DNA of 64,000 nt from JAEZPW01 sp035629075 (GTDB lineage: Bacteria > Acidobacteriota > Terriglobia > Terriglobales > Acidobacteriaceae), in contig DASPIK010000095.1 in the NCBI GenBank assembly GCA_035629075.1, forward strand, positions 33,003 through 97,002, in the 5' to 3' direction. The notes beneath the pieces were generated by a model. It was not told the origin of the DNA and made no database searches. It was given only the letters and a program-made list of their open reading frames with translations. How positions within the stretch are numbered: the stretch's first letter is position 1; the number at the start of each line of letters is the position of its first letter. Of the stretch, positions 52,931 to 60,472 are shown in pieces. The position numbers and the translations under genes were made by a program.

Positions 52931-53535
52931 TGCTGGCCTCCGGCGAGAGAATGTATGACCTCACGAAGCGAATCCAGCATTACGGAGCCCCGTGTGTGGG
53001 TGCTTACCAACGATTGGGCACGGCTGGAGAGCGCCTTTGATGGAAAAGCCGGCGTTTCAGTAAGTCCTTCGAAAAGACCAATGTTGCCGCGACCATTTAT
53101 TACCTCGAGGTTACCGTCCCGGCGTGCAGTCACCTTGAAACGCCCTTGTTCCAGGCCCACGGGACTGGTCAGCCCATGATGGTTCGGAGTGTTGAGGAAG
53201 AGCAGCCAGTGCTGGCCTTTGCGATAACCGGCATTGTCCTGCACATCGCGAACGTCCCAAATGACTTGGCGGAAGGTATAAGTCGTGCCCGCTCGTCCTT
53301 TGAGCACCTCGTCGGTACGCAGCGTGACCACCACCGTCCTGAGACTGCGCAGTGTGGGATGCAGTTCGACGTGAGCGGCAGTCACTCGGCCACGCAGGAT
53401 AAGGCCTGATTGCCTGCTCAAATGCGATAGGTTGCGGGGTGCAGTAAGCGCGCCTCTTTGTGCCGTCGCTGTACATGCGGCGAACAGCACACTCAGGGCG
53501 ATCCATTTAGAAATGCGCCAGCGTATGTGGATCAT
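52927..53535 (-). CDS. Secreted hypothetical protein, first gene of the matrixin operon
   Basis: A 202-residue protein starting at ATG 53535, without a clear Shine-Dalgarno sequence; the long in-frame upstream extension to 53919 lacks coding character. The signal peptide ends near ACTATAQ. The mature part is beta-rich: GLILRGRVTAAHVELHP, TVVVTLRTDEVLKGRAGTTY and GQHWLLFLNTPNHHG. This resembles periplasmic 'cost/price' beta-sandwich proteins that pair with matrixin-like proteases in Acidobacteria, but I cannot name a family. The stop overlaps the protease start (4 bp). Confidence 0.65.
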   Translation of the reverse strand: MIHIRWRISKWIALSVLFAACTATAQRGALTAPRNLSHLSRQSGLILRGRVTAAHVELHPTLRSLRTVVVTLRTDEVLKGRAGTTYTFRQVIWDVRDVQDNAGYRKGQHWLLFLNTPNHHGLTSPVGLEQGRFKVTARRDGNLEVINGRGNIGLFEGLTETPAFPSKALSSRAQSLVSTHTRGSVMLDSLREVIHSLAGGQQ

Positions 53536-53888
53536 TGCGCGCGAAATTGTGCGCCAGCAGGAAACGAATTTCAAGCAGGAACTCTGAATGCACAAAACAC
53601 GTTGGTTGTGTCGGCGTGGTGCATTTTTATCCAGAAGATTTTTTCGATGTCTAGCTTTCTTTCGCACAACCCACAACCATGTTCCAGAATTCGAAGAACC
53701 TGCATCGTGAGTGTGTCCTAGCGTTGTGCGCAAAAAAATGATCAGGTCGCTCAACCTGCCATCGGCCACGCTCCTTCTTCGCGGGGCCCCTCTTCTCTTA
53801 TGCGTTTTGGCAGTCGGAACGACGGACAAGGCCGATTTGCATAAGAAGAAAAAACCATCAACACTGTCCGCCGGGGGAGAAGTGCATC
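53536..53888. other. Divergent intergenic region
   Basis: These 353 bases separate the matrixin operon from the GSDH-PKD gene. I see no supported gene. A/T-rich stretches near 53620-53660 and 53845-53860 could hold promoters, and TCTTATGC (53796-53803) faces GCATAAGA (53839-53846) as a loose dyad. Confidence 0.45.
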
Positions 53889-56147
53889 GTGCGATGTGAC
53901 AAGTTTGTGGTTCTTGCACTGGTCTTGCTTTTCGCCGTTACCCTTGCCGCCCAATCGCTACCTTCAGGATTTCAAGACACTACAGCTATTAGTGGACTGA
54001 CTGCACCCACGGTTGTGCGATTCCTGCCCGATGGCCGGGTGTTCGTAGCGCAGAAGAACGGCATGATTTATGTGTACGACAGCCTCGGAGGAAGCCGAAC
54101 GCTGTATGCCGATCTGAGGACACAAGTCAACGATTACTGGGATCGCGGTCTCCTGGCCATGGCCTTGGATCCCAACTTCACGAACGGACGCCCTTATGTC
54201 TACGTCCTCTACACGTACGACAAGCTGCCAAATGGAACGCAGGTGCCGCAGTGGAATGATGGGTGTCCGTCGCCGCCGGGACCGACCACAGACGGATGCG
54301 TCGTCACTGCACGTCTATCGCGTCTTCAACCGAGCGGTGTCAGTGGCGCCCCGACCGAGGTGCCGCTGATTACGGACTGGTGCCAGCAGTTTCCCAGTCA
54401 CTCAATAGGAACGGTTCAATTTGGACCTGATGGGGCTCTCTACGTAAGCGCGGGTGATGGCGCGAGCTTCAGCGGCGTCGATTATGGCCAGTATGGCGGT
54501 TCGCCGAGTTCGCCAACTCCTAGGAACCCCTGCGGAGACCCTCCGGTGCCGGTCGGCGGTGTGCAGAGTCCGCCCAATGCCGCGGGTGGCGCATTGAGAA
54601 GCCTAAGTCTTTTGAGACCTGCCGGAAATCCGATATCGATCGACGGGGCGATCCTGCGCCTCGACCCTGATACGGGCGCGGCTTTGCCTGGCAATCCGCT
54701 TGCAAACCATCCAGACGCCAACGCGCAGCGCATAATCGCGTACGGACTGCGGAATCCGTTCCGGTTCACGTTCCGGCCGGGCACGAGCGAAATCTGGGTC
54801 GGCGATGTCGGCTGGAACGAGTGGGAAGAAGTCAATCGCATCATCAACCCGCTGAGCACACCACTCAACTTCGGCTGGCCCTGCTACGAAGGTAATGCGG
54901 TCCAGCCGGGCTACCAAAGTGCCAATCTCTCAATCTGCCAAAGTCTGTATAACGCCTCGGGCGCAGCGACGCCTCCCTACTACACATACAACCACAGCAT
55001 GAAGGCTGTCGCCGGTGAGGCTTGCCCCGTCGGAGGTTCCGCGATCACAGGGCTGGCGTTTTATACGGGTAGCGCTTACCCGAGCACCTACAGCAACGCG
55101 CTTTTTTTTGCAGATCACAGCCGAAATTGCATCTGGGCGATGACAGCGGGCAACGATGGTCTGCCGAGTTCTTCGGGTATCAAGACGTTCGTCTCTGGAG
55201 CATTAAACCCCGTCATGCTTGAGATCGGTCCTAACGGAGACCTCTTTTACGTTGACCTCGAAGGCGGAACGATTCGGCGGATCCGATACACGCCGGGGAA
55301 TCAAGCTCCTGTAGCGGTTGCAGTGGCCACAACTCCAACCACGGGCAATGCGCCGCTGACGGTGCAGTTCGACGGAACGGGCTCGTACGATCCGGATGGC
55401 GGCACGCTGACGTATTCCTGGGACTTGAACGGAGACGGCGTTTTCGGTGATTCCACCATCCCGCAGCCGAGCTTCACGTATACCAGTTCCGGAAACTTCC
55501 AGGTGCGTCTGAGGGTGACTGACGACCAGAATGGAACCGGCACGAGCAACCCGATCACGATCTCAGTGGGAAACACCGCGCCTGTGCCGCGGATTTCGAA
55601 TCCGTCTACCAGCAAGCTCTGGTACGTCGGACAGAACATAAGCTTTTCGGGTAGTGCGACGGATACGCAGGACGGCAGCATCCCGGCTTCGCGGATGCAG
55701 TGGTCGCTCTCTCTTGTGCACTGCGACTATTTCAATCCCTCAAGCTGCCACTCGCACTTGATCCAGACGTGGAATGGAGTTTCTGGCGCATCTTTCCGTT
55801 CACCAGATCACGAATATCCGGCGCATCTGGTGTTGTCGCTTACGGCAACTGATTCGGGCGGGTTGACCGGCACCACTTCCATCCAACTGAATCCTGCAAC
55901 GACCGTGCTTTCGTTTACGTCGACTCCGCCCGGATTGACGCTGAGCGTTAATGGCAGGACGCAGGTGACTCCGTTCACGCGAACTGTAGTGCAAAGGTCC
56001 GTAAACACGATCAGTGCTGTCACGCCGCAAACCGTTGGCGGACGGACTTACACATTCGTCAGGTGGTCAGACCGCGGCGCGCAAACGCACACGGTTACTG
56101 CCCCGAACAACAGTAAGGGCGCCACCTACACGGCGACGTACCAATGA
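53889..56147 (+). CDS. Secreted GSDH-fold (PQQ-type) dehydrogenase with PKD domain
   Basis: An exported protein of 752 residues. The GTG start at 53889 has GGGGGAGA upstream, and the signal peptide ends near TLAAQ. The six-bladed propeller (about 25-475) includes LTAPTVVRFLPDGRVFVAQ, RGLLAMALDPNF, IGTVQFGPDGALYVSAGD, YGLRNPFRFTF, WVGDVGWNEWEEVN and LNFGWPCYEG, a glucose/sorbosone dehydrogenase signature. A PKD domain follows (LTVQFDGTGSYDPDGG, LTYSWDLNGDG), then two beta-sandwich segments. Similar proteins bind or oxidise sugars at polysaccharide surfaces. It ends in a strong hairpin. No cofactor-binding proof is available. Confidence 0.85.
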   Translation: MRCDKFVVLALVLLFAVTLAAQSLPSGFQDTTAISGLTAPTVVRFLPDGRVFVAQKNGMIYVYDSLGGSRTLYADLRTQVNDYWDRGLLAMALDPNFTNGRPYVYVLYTYDKLPNGTQVPQWNDGCPSPPGPTTDGCVVTARLSRLQPSGVSGAPTEVPLITDWCQQFPSHSIGTVQFGPDGALYVSAGDGASFSGVDYGQYGGSPSSPTPRNPCGDPPVPVGGVQSPPNAAGGALRSLSLLRPAGNPISIDGAILRLDPDTGAALPGNPLANHPDANAQRIIAYGLRNPFRFTFRPGTSEIWVGDVGWNEWEEVNRIINPLSTPLNFGWPCYEGNAVQPGYQSANLSICQSLYNASGAATPPYYTYNHSMKAVAGEACPVGGSAITGLAFYTGSAYPSTYSNALFFADHSRNCIWAMTAGNDGLPSSSGIKTFVSGALNPVMLEIGPNGDLFYVDLEGGTIRRIRYTPGNQAPVAVAVATTPTTGNAPLTVQFDGTGSYDPDGGTLTYSWDLNGDGVFGDSTIPQPSFTYTSSGNFQVRLRVTDDQNGTGTSNPITISVGNTAPVPRISNPSTSKLWYVGQNISFSGSATDTQDGSIPASRMQWSLSLVHCDYFNPSSCHSHLIQTWNGVSGASFRSPDHEYPAHLVLSLTATDSGGLTGTTSIQLNPATTVLSFTSTPPGLTLSVNGRTQVTPFTRTVVQRSVNTISAVTPQTVGGRTYTFVRWSDRGAQTHTVTAPNNSKGATYTATYQ

Positions 56148-56157
56148 AGTTGCACCC

Positions 56158-56193
56158 GCAGGTAACCGCTAGCTGCGGTTACCTGCAGGTTTT
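56158..56193 (+). terminator. Rho-independent terminator of the GSDH-PKD gene
   Basis: A perfect 12-bp stem GCAGGTAACCGC/GCGGTTACCTGC (56158-56169 with 56175-56186), 5-base loop, then AGGTTTT. It begins 10 bases after the stop codon. Confidence 0.8.
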
Positions 56194-56258
56194 CGCGTTC
56201 CGGCCCGACTAATCATCTGCACGGCTTTCTCGATACACAAAGAAGGAGACCATCGGAG

Positions 56259-56861
56259 ATGAACCGTTCCAAGATCGCGATCCTTACGCTGCTGGTGCTT
56301 GCGCTAGTAGCGGTCGGACAGCACCAGATCGAGCGCATGGCTAAACAAGGGTTGAGCACGAATCTTGTGCCAGTTGCTTATGCGCAGGCCTCACCATCGC
56401 CAACTCCAACACCCACACCAACACCCACTCCGACGCCAACACCTACCCCGACTCCGACACCAACGCCAACCCCCACTCCAACGCCAGGTCTCCAGGGTTG
56501 CACGCCGGGGTACTGGAAGACCCATTTGGACGCTTGGGCAGGGACGGGATTTGCTCCTAACACTCTGCTTGGGACAGTGTTCACGTTCCCCTCTGGCCTT
56601 AGCTCTTTCGGCAACGACACGCTTCTTAATGCTCTGAATTATGGCGGCGGATCGGGGCTGGGGGGCGCTGTTCAGATTCTGCTTAGAGCTGCAGTTGCCT
56701 CCCTGCTGAATTCGGCAAACTCCGGTGTGGAATATCCGCTAACGACCGCACAAGTCATCGCCGACGTGAATGCAGCACTTGCAAGCGGCGATCGGGACAC
56801 GATCATCAGACTGGCTGCGCGTCTTGACGCATTCAACAACTTGGGTTGCCCACTGAATTAG
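56259..56861 (+). CDS. Secreted Thr-Pro-repeat protein with TPGYWK domain
   Basis: A 200-residue exported protein. The signal peptide (residues 1-42) ends near VAYAQA. A rigid linker of 14 Thr-Pro units follows, then a C-terminal domain starting GCTPGYWKTHLDAW and ending NNLGCPLN, with two Cys that may form a disulfide. The TPGYWK(N/T)H motif occurs in many secreted bacterial proteins of unknown function. GGAG precedes the ATG. Residues between contain helices (AVQILLRAAVASLLNSA). It may be a surface-exposed, possibly O-glycosylated protein; function unknown. Confidence 0.75.
   Translation: MNRSKIAILTLLVLALVAVGQHQIERMAKQGLSTNLVPVAYAQASPSPTPTPTPTPTPTPTPTPTPTPTPTPTPTPGLQGCTPGYWKTHLDAWAGTGFAPNTLLGTVFTFPSGLSSFGNDTLLNALNYGGGSGLGGAVQILLRAAVASLLNSANSGVEYPLTTAQVIADVNAALASGDRDTIIRLAARLDAFNNLGCPLN
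56403..56486 (+). repeat. Thr-Pro coding tandem repeat (14 x 6 bp)
   Basis: Fourteen ACN-CCN hexamers encode (TP)14 inside the secreted protein. The third bases vary freely (act/aca/acg/acc, cca/ccc/ccg/cct), so selection at the protein level, rather than recent slippage of an identical unit, has kept it. Confidence 0.85.
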
Positions 56862-56882
56862 GTTCGGAGCTTCGACGAGTCT

Positions 56883-56905
56883 GGGCGAGAGATCTCCTCT
56901 CGCCC
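56883..56905. terminator. Bidirectional hairpin between convergent genes
   Basis: A perfect 9-bp stem GGGCGAGAG/CTCTCGCCC (56883-56891 with 56897-56905) with a 5-base loop stands between the Thr-Pro protein gene and the convergent membrane protein gene. GCTTTCTTTG follows on the plus side. Confidence 0.65.
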
Positions 56906-56953
56906 GCTTTCTTTGCACGCCCCCTGCTTCTCCGAGCCATGTTCGATGTCCTG

Positions 56954-58606
56954 CTAAGGTGCAACCTTGAATAGCGTGTAGTTCTCGCTGCGATAGACGG
57001 CAGGGAAGCGCGTTTCAAGAAACTGTGGATTTACGTGGAACTCGGCCGTCCTATCCTTCTCGAACAATACGAACTGAACAGCGTAGTTCTTCAATAGAGC
57101 GTTTGCATTTGCTGTCCCGGCATACATATCGAACACATCGCGTTCGCGTGATCGGTAATCGACCCCGTGCGTCCATAGCCAGCCTCTATATCCCATAACG
57201 ATGCGCCGCCCCGCCAGACACGCCACCGGGTGATTGTGTTTGTCAGAAGTAAGAAATATCGCATCCACTCCAGTGTTTGCTTTTATATATTCCGCAAGCA
57301 CGACGTCTTCGGTTGAAAACATCCGCCAGCTCAGATGCAACTCCCTCCAAACCGACGCGGCACCGCTCGCAACCATGGTGGCCATCAGAACCAACGCCAT
57401 CACTACTCCACGATATGAATACCGGCGTGCAAGTTCTTGGAAGAGCCGACCCGTCAGCAGACAACCCGCCAGGAACCACCAGAAGAAAAGCTTCAAGTTG
57501 TCGAAAGCGTTAGGCTGGAAGATGAGAACGTTCCCCAACACGAAGACACCGCAGAAGCCTAGGAAGAAAAGGCGCAGCTTTCGTCGAGCGAAGTAGTACG
57601 CCAGTGCGAACACGAAAAGGTGCGGAGTCAGGTTCTTGATCCAGAACCAAAGCGTAGATCCCTGCTCTGACATCCAGCCGATCTGAACTCGGATGAAATG
57701 CCCAGTATCAGAAGGCAAGATCCACAGAGTGATCGGCAGTGCGATAACTGCGATCGGCAAAACGAAAAACGCCCAGTTCGAAAGCCAAAACTTCCAGCGA
57801 GAGATGTCTGTTGAGAACTGGATGAGAAACAAGAATCCCGCTACCAGGCACAGAGACACGAAACTATGAAAGTGAATCAGTGGCATCGCCGAGAGGATGA
57901 GCCCGGCCCAGAGCAGCCAACTCCGGTCCGAGCGTTCCCAGTAACGCCAAAAAAACCAAACGACCACAAGGCCTAACAGAAACCCAAATCCTGCAGCACG
58001 TTGGGGGAGAAAGTATTCCGATATGAGATTCGAAAAATGAATGTTGTGATCACGCAGATGAGTGTAGTCAGCAGGCAGGTCGTTAAAAAACACTGCCCCA
58101 ACTTTCGACGCACGGTAGTCTTTCCATAAGTAGTAGCACCCGACGACGCTGCCGTTGAAAACCAGGAGAAACGGCACGGTGAAACCGCCGAACCTGCCGC
58201 CGGCCATCCTATTCGCAACGATGTAAAGCACCACAACCGATAGCACCAGAACAGCCAACGTCGGCCAGATAAGGCTTGCTTGCACGCCGATTCCGCTACG
58301 CAGTAGAACCCCGCTCAATAGATCGGGGACAAAGGGATACGAGAGTTCTTTCCCCGGTAAGACGGGGTTCTCTCCGGTTGCACTCAGACCCTTTTCCGCG
58401 AACCGGGTCAGCAGGGTAAGGTGCCACGCCAGGTCTCCCCATGTTGCGCCGCCTGAATAGAGGCCGTCGCTTCTTTTGGCGAGCATGTGCGACGAGAGCA
58501 AATTGCCGAGAAGTGCGCCAAAGAAAATGACCAGCACAATGACCGGTCCTGCACGCCGGGCAAAGTTTCGAATTCGCGTTACAACTGATTTGGTTTCCCG
58601 CGTCAT
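56954..58606 (-). CDS. Polytopic membrane protein, GT-C-like
   Basis: A 550-residue protein with about 11-12 spans and a C-terminal soluble domain (about 450-550, DAIFLTSDKHNHPV, RRIVMGYRGWLWTHG). The first external loop carries YSGGATWGDLAWHL, an acidic/His loop in the place where GT-C glycosyltransferases have their catalytic Asp. The C-terminal domain with NYTLFKV resembles the soluble end of such enzymes. Its start overlaps the stop of the Agl23-like gene by 4 bp, so both membrane proteins are coupled. A lipid-linked sugar donor is likely but not shown. Confidence 0.6.
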   Translation of the reverse strand: MTRETKSVVTRIRNFARRAGPVIVLVIFFGALLGNLLSSHMLAKRSDGLYSGGATWGDLAWHLTLLTRFAEKGLSATGENPVLPGKELSYPFVPDLLSGVLLRSGIGVQASLIWPTLAVLVLSVVVLYIVANRMAGGRFGGFTVPFLLVFNGSVVGCYYLWKDYRASKVGAVFFNDLPADYTHLRDHNIHFSNLISEYFLPQRAAGFGFLLGLVVVWFFWRYWERSDRSWLLWAGLILSAMPLIHFHSFVSLCLVAGFLFLIQFSTDISRWKFWLSNWAFFVLPIAVIALPITLWILPSDTGHFIRVQIGWMSEQGSTLWFWIKNLTPHLFVFALAYYFARRKLRLFFLGFCGVFVLGNVLIFQPNAFDNLKLFFWWFLAGCLLTGRLFQELARRYSYRGVVMALVLMATMVASGAASVWRELHLSWRMFSTEDVVLAEYIKANTGVDAIFLTSDKHNHPVACLAGRRIVMGYRGWLWTHGVDYRSRERDVFDMYAGTANANALLKNYAVQFVLFEKDRTAEFHVNPQFLETRFPAVYRSENYTLFKVAP

Positions 58607-60168
58607 TGCAGCGGCGTCTTCAACACGAAGAGAACGAGGTCGGATCCGGGGCGCAGCGGATACGAACCTGCGAATCGATAACGGTCGCCAAGGGAGCCCT
58701 CAAGCACTCTGCGCTGTTTTCCCGAGCCGATAACAACGGTTGCTTCAGTAGGCTCAAGGCGACCGAAGTACCCGACGTTCTTGTAATCACGCAGATACCA
58801 CGGCAGCGGCCAATAATGAGGACTGAGGACGGCCATGCTGAGTTGATTGCCGCTTCCGGTGCTCTGCGCTATCCCGTTCACCTCGTCTACCAGATGCTGA
58901 AATCCGCGAGATGTCTGGACGTATGGGTAAACGTACCGATCATCGTCGTATCGAAAGAAGTTCAACTGTATTGACTGGTAGCCGCAGATTATTCCTGCTG
59001 AGAGGAGCACGGCAGTCACGCAGTTCGTGCGAGTACGGGTCTGTCCGCGAGTCCCGGTAATCCATAACTTCTGAAGTGCATAGCCGGCCACCATGCTCAT
59101 GGGTATCAGCATGTTCAGCATAATCCAGGGTGTTTTGTAGGGCAGCAGCGAGTAAGCAACCAGCAGGCCAAAGCCCCACACCCCCGCAAAAACGGCAAAC
59201 CGACTGCGCCGCCGCACAACAGCAGTGATTGTTCCGATGGCCGCGAGAACGAGGATCGGACCTTCTTCCCGCAGTAACCAGCGTAAATACGTATGCCAGG
59301 GGGCAGTCTGTTGCGTGAGCCCGGTGCGCGCCCAGTATGTGTATGTAGTGACTGCGTCGCGAATGCCTTGTGGGTAATTGCCGAAAAAGGAGGAAAAGAA
59401 CAGAACACAGCAGATGACAAAAGTCCCCATAGTCGCGATCGCCAGAAGGACGATCCGCTTTCGTCCGCCGAAACTCGCCGCGGTCGCAGGTACTGTACTC
59501 GGAACCCAAGCGAATGCGGCCATCGCTCCCAGTGCCATACAGAACAGCGAAATGGGAGCAGTCTCTTTCGTGCTGAACATCAGCGCGGCTGCAACAGAGG
59601 CCAGCAACAGATCTGTAATCCGCCGGGTCTCCCAGAATCTGAGGCAGCAGATGACAAGCCACAAGCTGAAGAATCCGAGCAGTGTCTCGTGAATGAAATC
59701 CCGCGACAGGTACACCATGCCAGGAGAAAGGGCAATCAGTCCCGCCGCCGTGAGTACGCCTAATGTGCCAAGGTATCTGCGCAGCTTGAGTACGAGAACG
59801 ATCAGGGTGATGCCAAAGAACACAGGCACCGCTCGAATGGCAATCGTACTCGGACCTTCAACGCCGAATAACAAGTTGTTGATACTGGAAGAGATCAGCG
59901 CGAAGTAGTAAAGCGTTGGACCGTGATAGTTCGCCGGATCGTACCGGTAAATACCTTCCCGAAATAGACTCAGAAGAAAGTATCCATTAACACCCTCGTC
60001 GTGATGGAGCGGCTTGAGTTGCAGGGACCAGAGGCGCAGCGCAGCTCCGACGAGTACGATGGCGACGGAAGCCATCGTCCAGCTTTTGGCCAGAGCCTCT
60101 CTTCTCGGTGTTGTCGGTTTCGCCGCTGGTGGAGAAACCCGTTGCCTAAGCGGAGATGTGGAATGCAT
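58603..60168 (-). CDS. Agl23/TIGR03663-type membrane glycosyltransferase-like protein
   Basis: A 521-residue polytopic protein with a hydrophilic N-terminus (about 30 residues) and roughly 11 spans. The first external loop carries KPLHHDEGVNGYFLLSLF and YDPANYHGPTLYY, diagnostic for TIGR03663 proteins ('flippase activity-associated protein Agl23'), which are GT-C/PMT-like. The acidic DEG motif corresponds to the catalytic Asp of GT-39. A small extracytoplasmic domain closes the protein (RFAGSYPLRPGSDLVLFVL). It overlaps the next membrane gene by 4 bp. The role is presumably sugar transfer to protein or lipid outside the membrane. Confidence 0.75.
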   Translation of the reverse strand: MHSTSPLRQRVSPPAAKPTTPRREALAKSWTMASVAIVLVGAALRLWSLQLKPLHHDEGVNGYFLLSLFREGIYRYDPANYHGPTLYYFALISSSINNLLFGVEGPSTIAIRAVPVFFGITLIVLVLKLRRYLGTLGVLTAAGLIALSPGMVYLSRDFIHETLLGFFSLWLVICCLRFWETRRITDLLLASVAAALMFSTKETAPISLFCMALGAMAAFAWVPSTVPATAASFGGRKRIVLLAIATMGTFVICCVLFFSSFFGNYPQGIRDAVTTYTYWARTGLTQQTAPWHTYLRWLLREEGPILVLAAIGTITAVVRRRSRFAVFAGVWGFGLLVAYSLLPYKTPWIMLNMLIPMSMVAGYALQKLWITGTRGQTRTRTNCVTAVLLSAGIICGYQSIQLNFFRYDDDRYVYPYVQTSRGFQHLVDEVNGIAQSTGSGNQLSMAVLSPHYWPLPWYLRDYKNVGYFGRLEPTEATVVIGSGKQRRVLEGSLGDRYRFAGSYPLRPGSDLVLFVLKTPLQ

Positions 60169-60472
60169 TCGTTGCTCTCCCGGAGCCCCATCAACTTACG
60201 ATGCGCAGCTTAGGATGCCGTTGCACGGCAAAAGTGAAATGTGACCCGAACTGGACACAACACCTTGCCGATCCGAATCCCGCCGAACGCGGCACCCGGC
60301 AGGCTTGCCCGCCAGTTTTTCACCGACCACATATCCGTGCTTTTGCATGCGGCTCCCGGCAGAAACTTCGTCCTATCTCCGGGCCTCGGGTTCGTGTATA
60401 AGCGTCTCGAGCACAGAATCTCTGTTTTCGGATCAGTCCCAGCCCTTTGAAAGGTTTAGCGGAAAGCAAGTT
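60169..60472. other. Divergent intergenic region before the GH9 gene
   Basis: These 304 bases separate the membrane GT pair from the cellulase gene and should hold both promoters. No gene or clear hairpin was found; an in-frame extension of the GH9 frame to 60305 has no signal peptide or conserved content. Confidence 0.5.

Noticed and set aside
56390..56490. Repeat array considered as a CRISPR
   Set aside because: The units are 6 bp, lack spacers and encode Thr-Pro in frame inside an exported protein.
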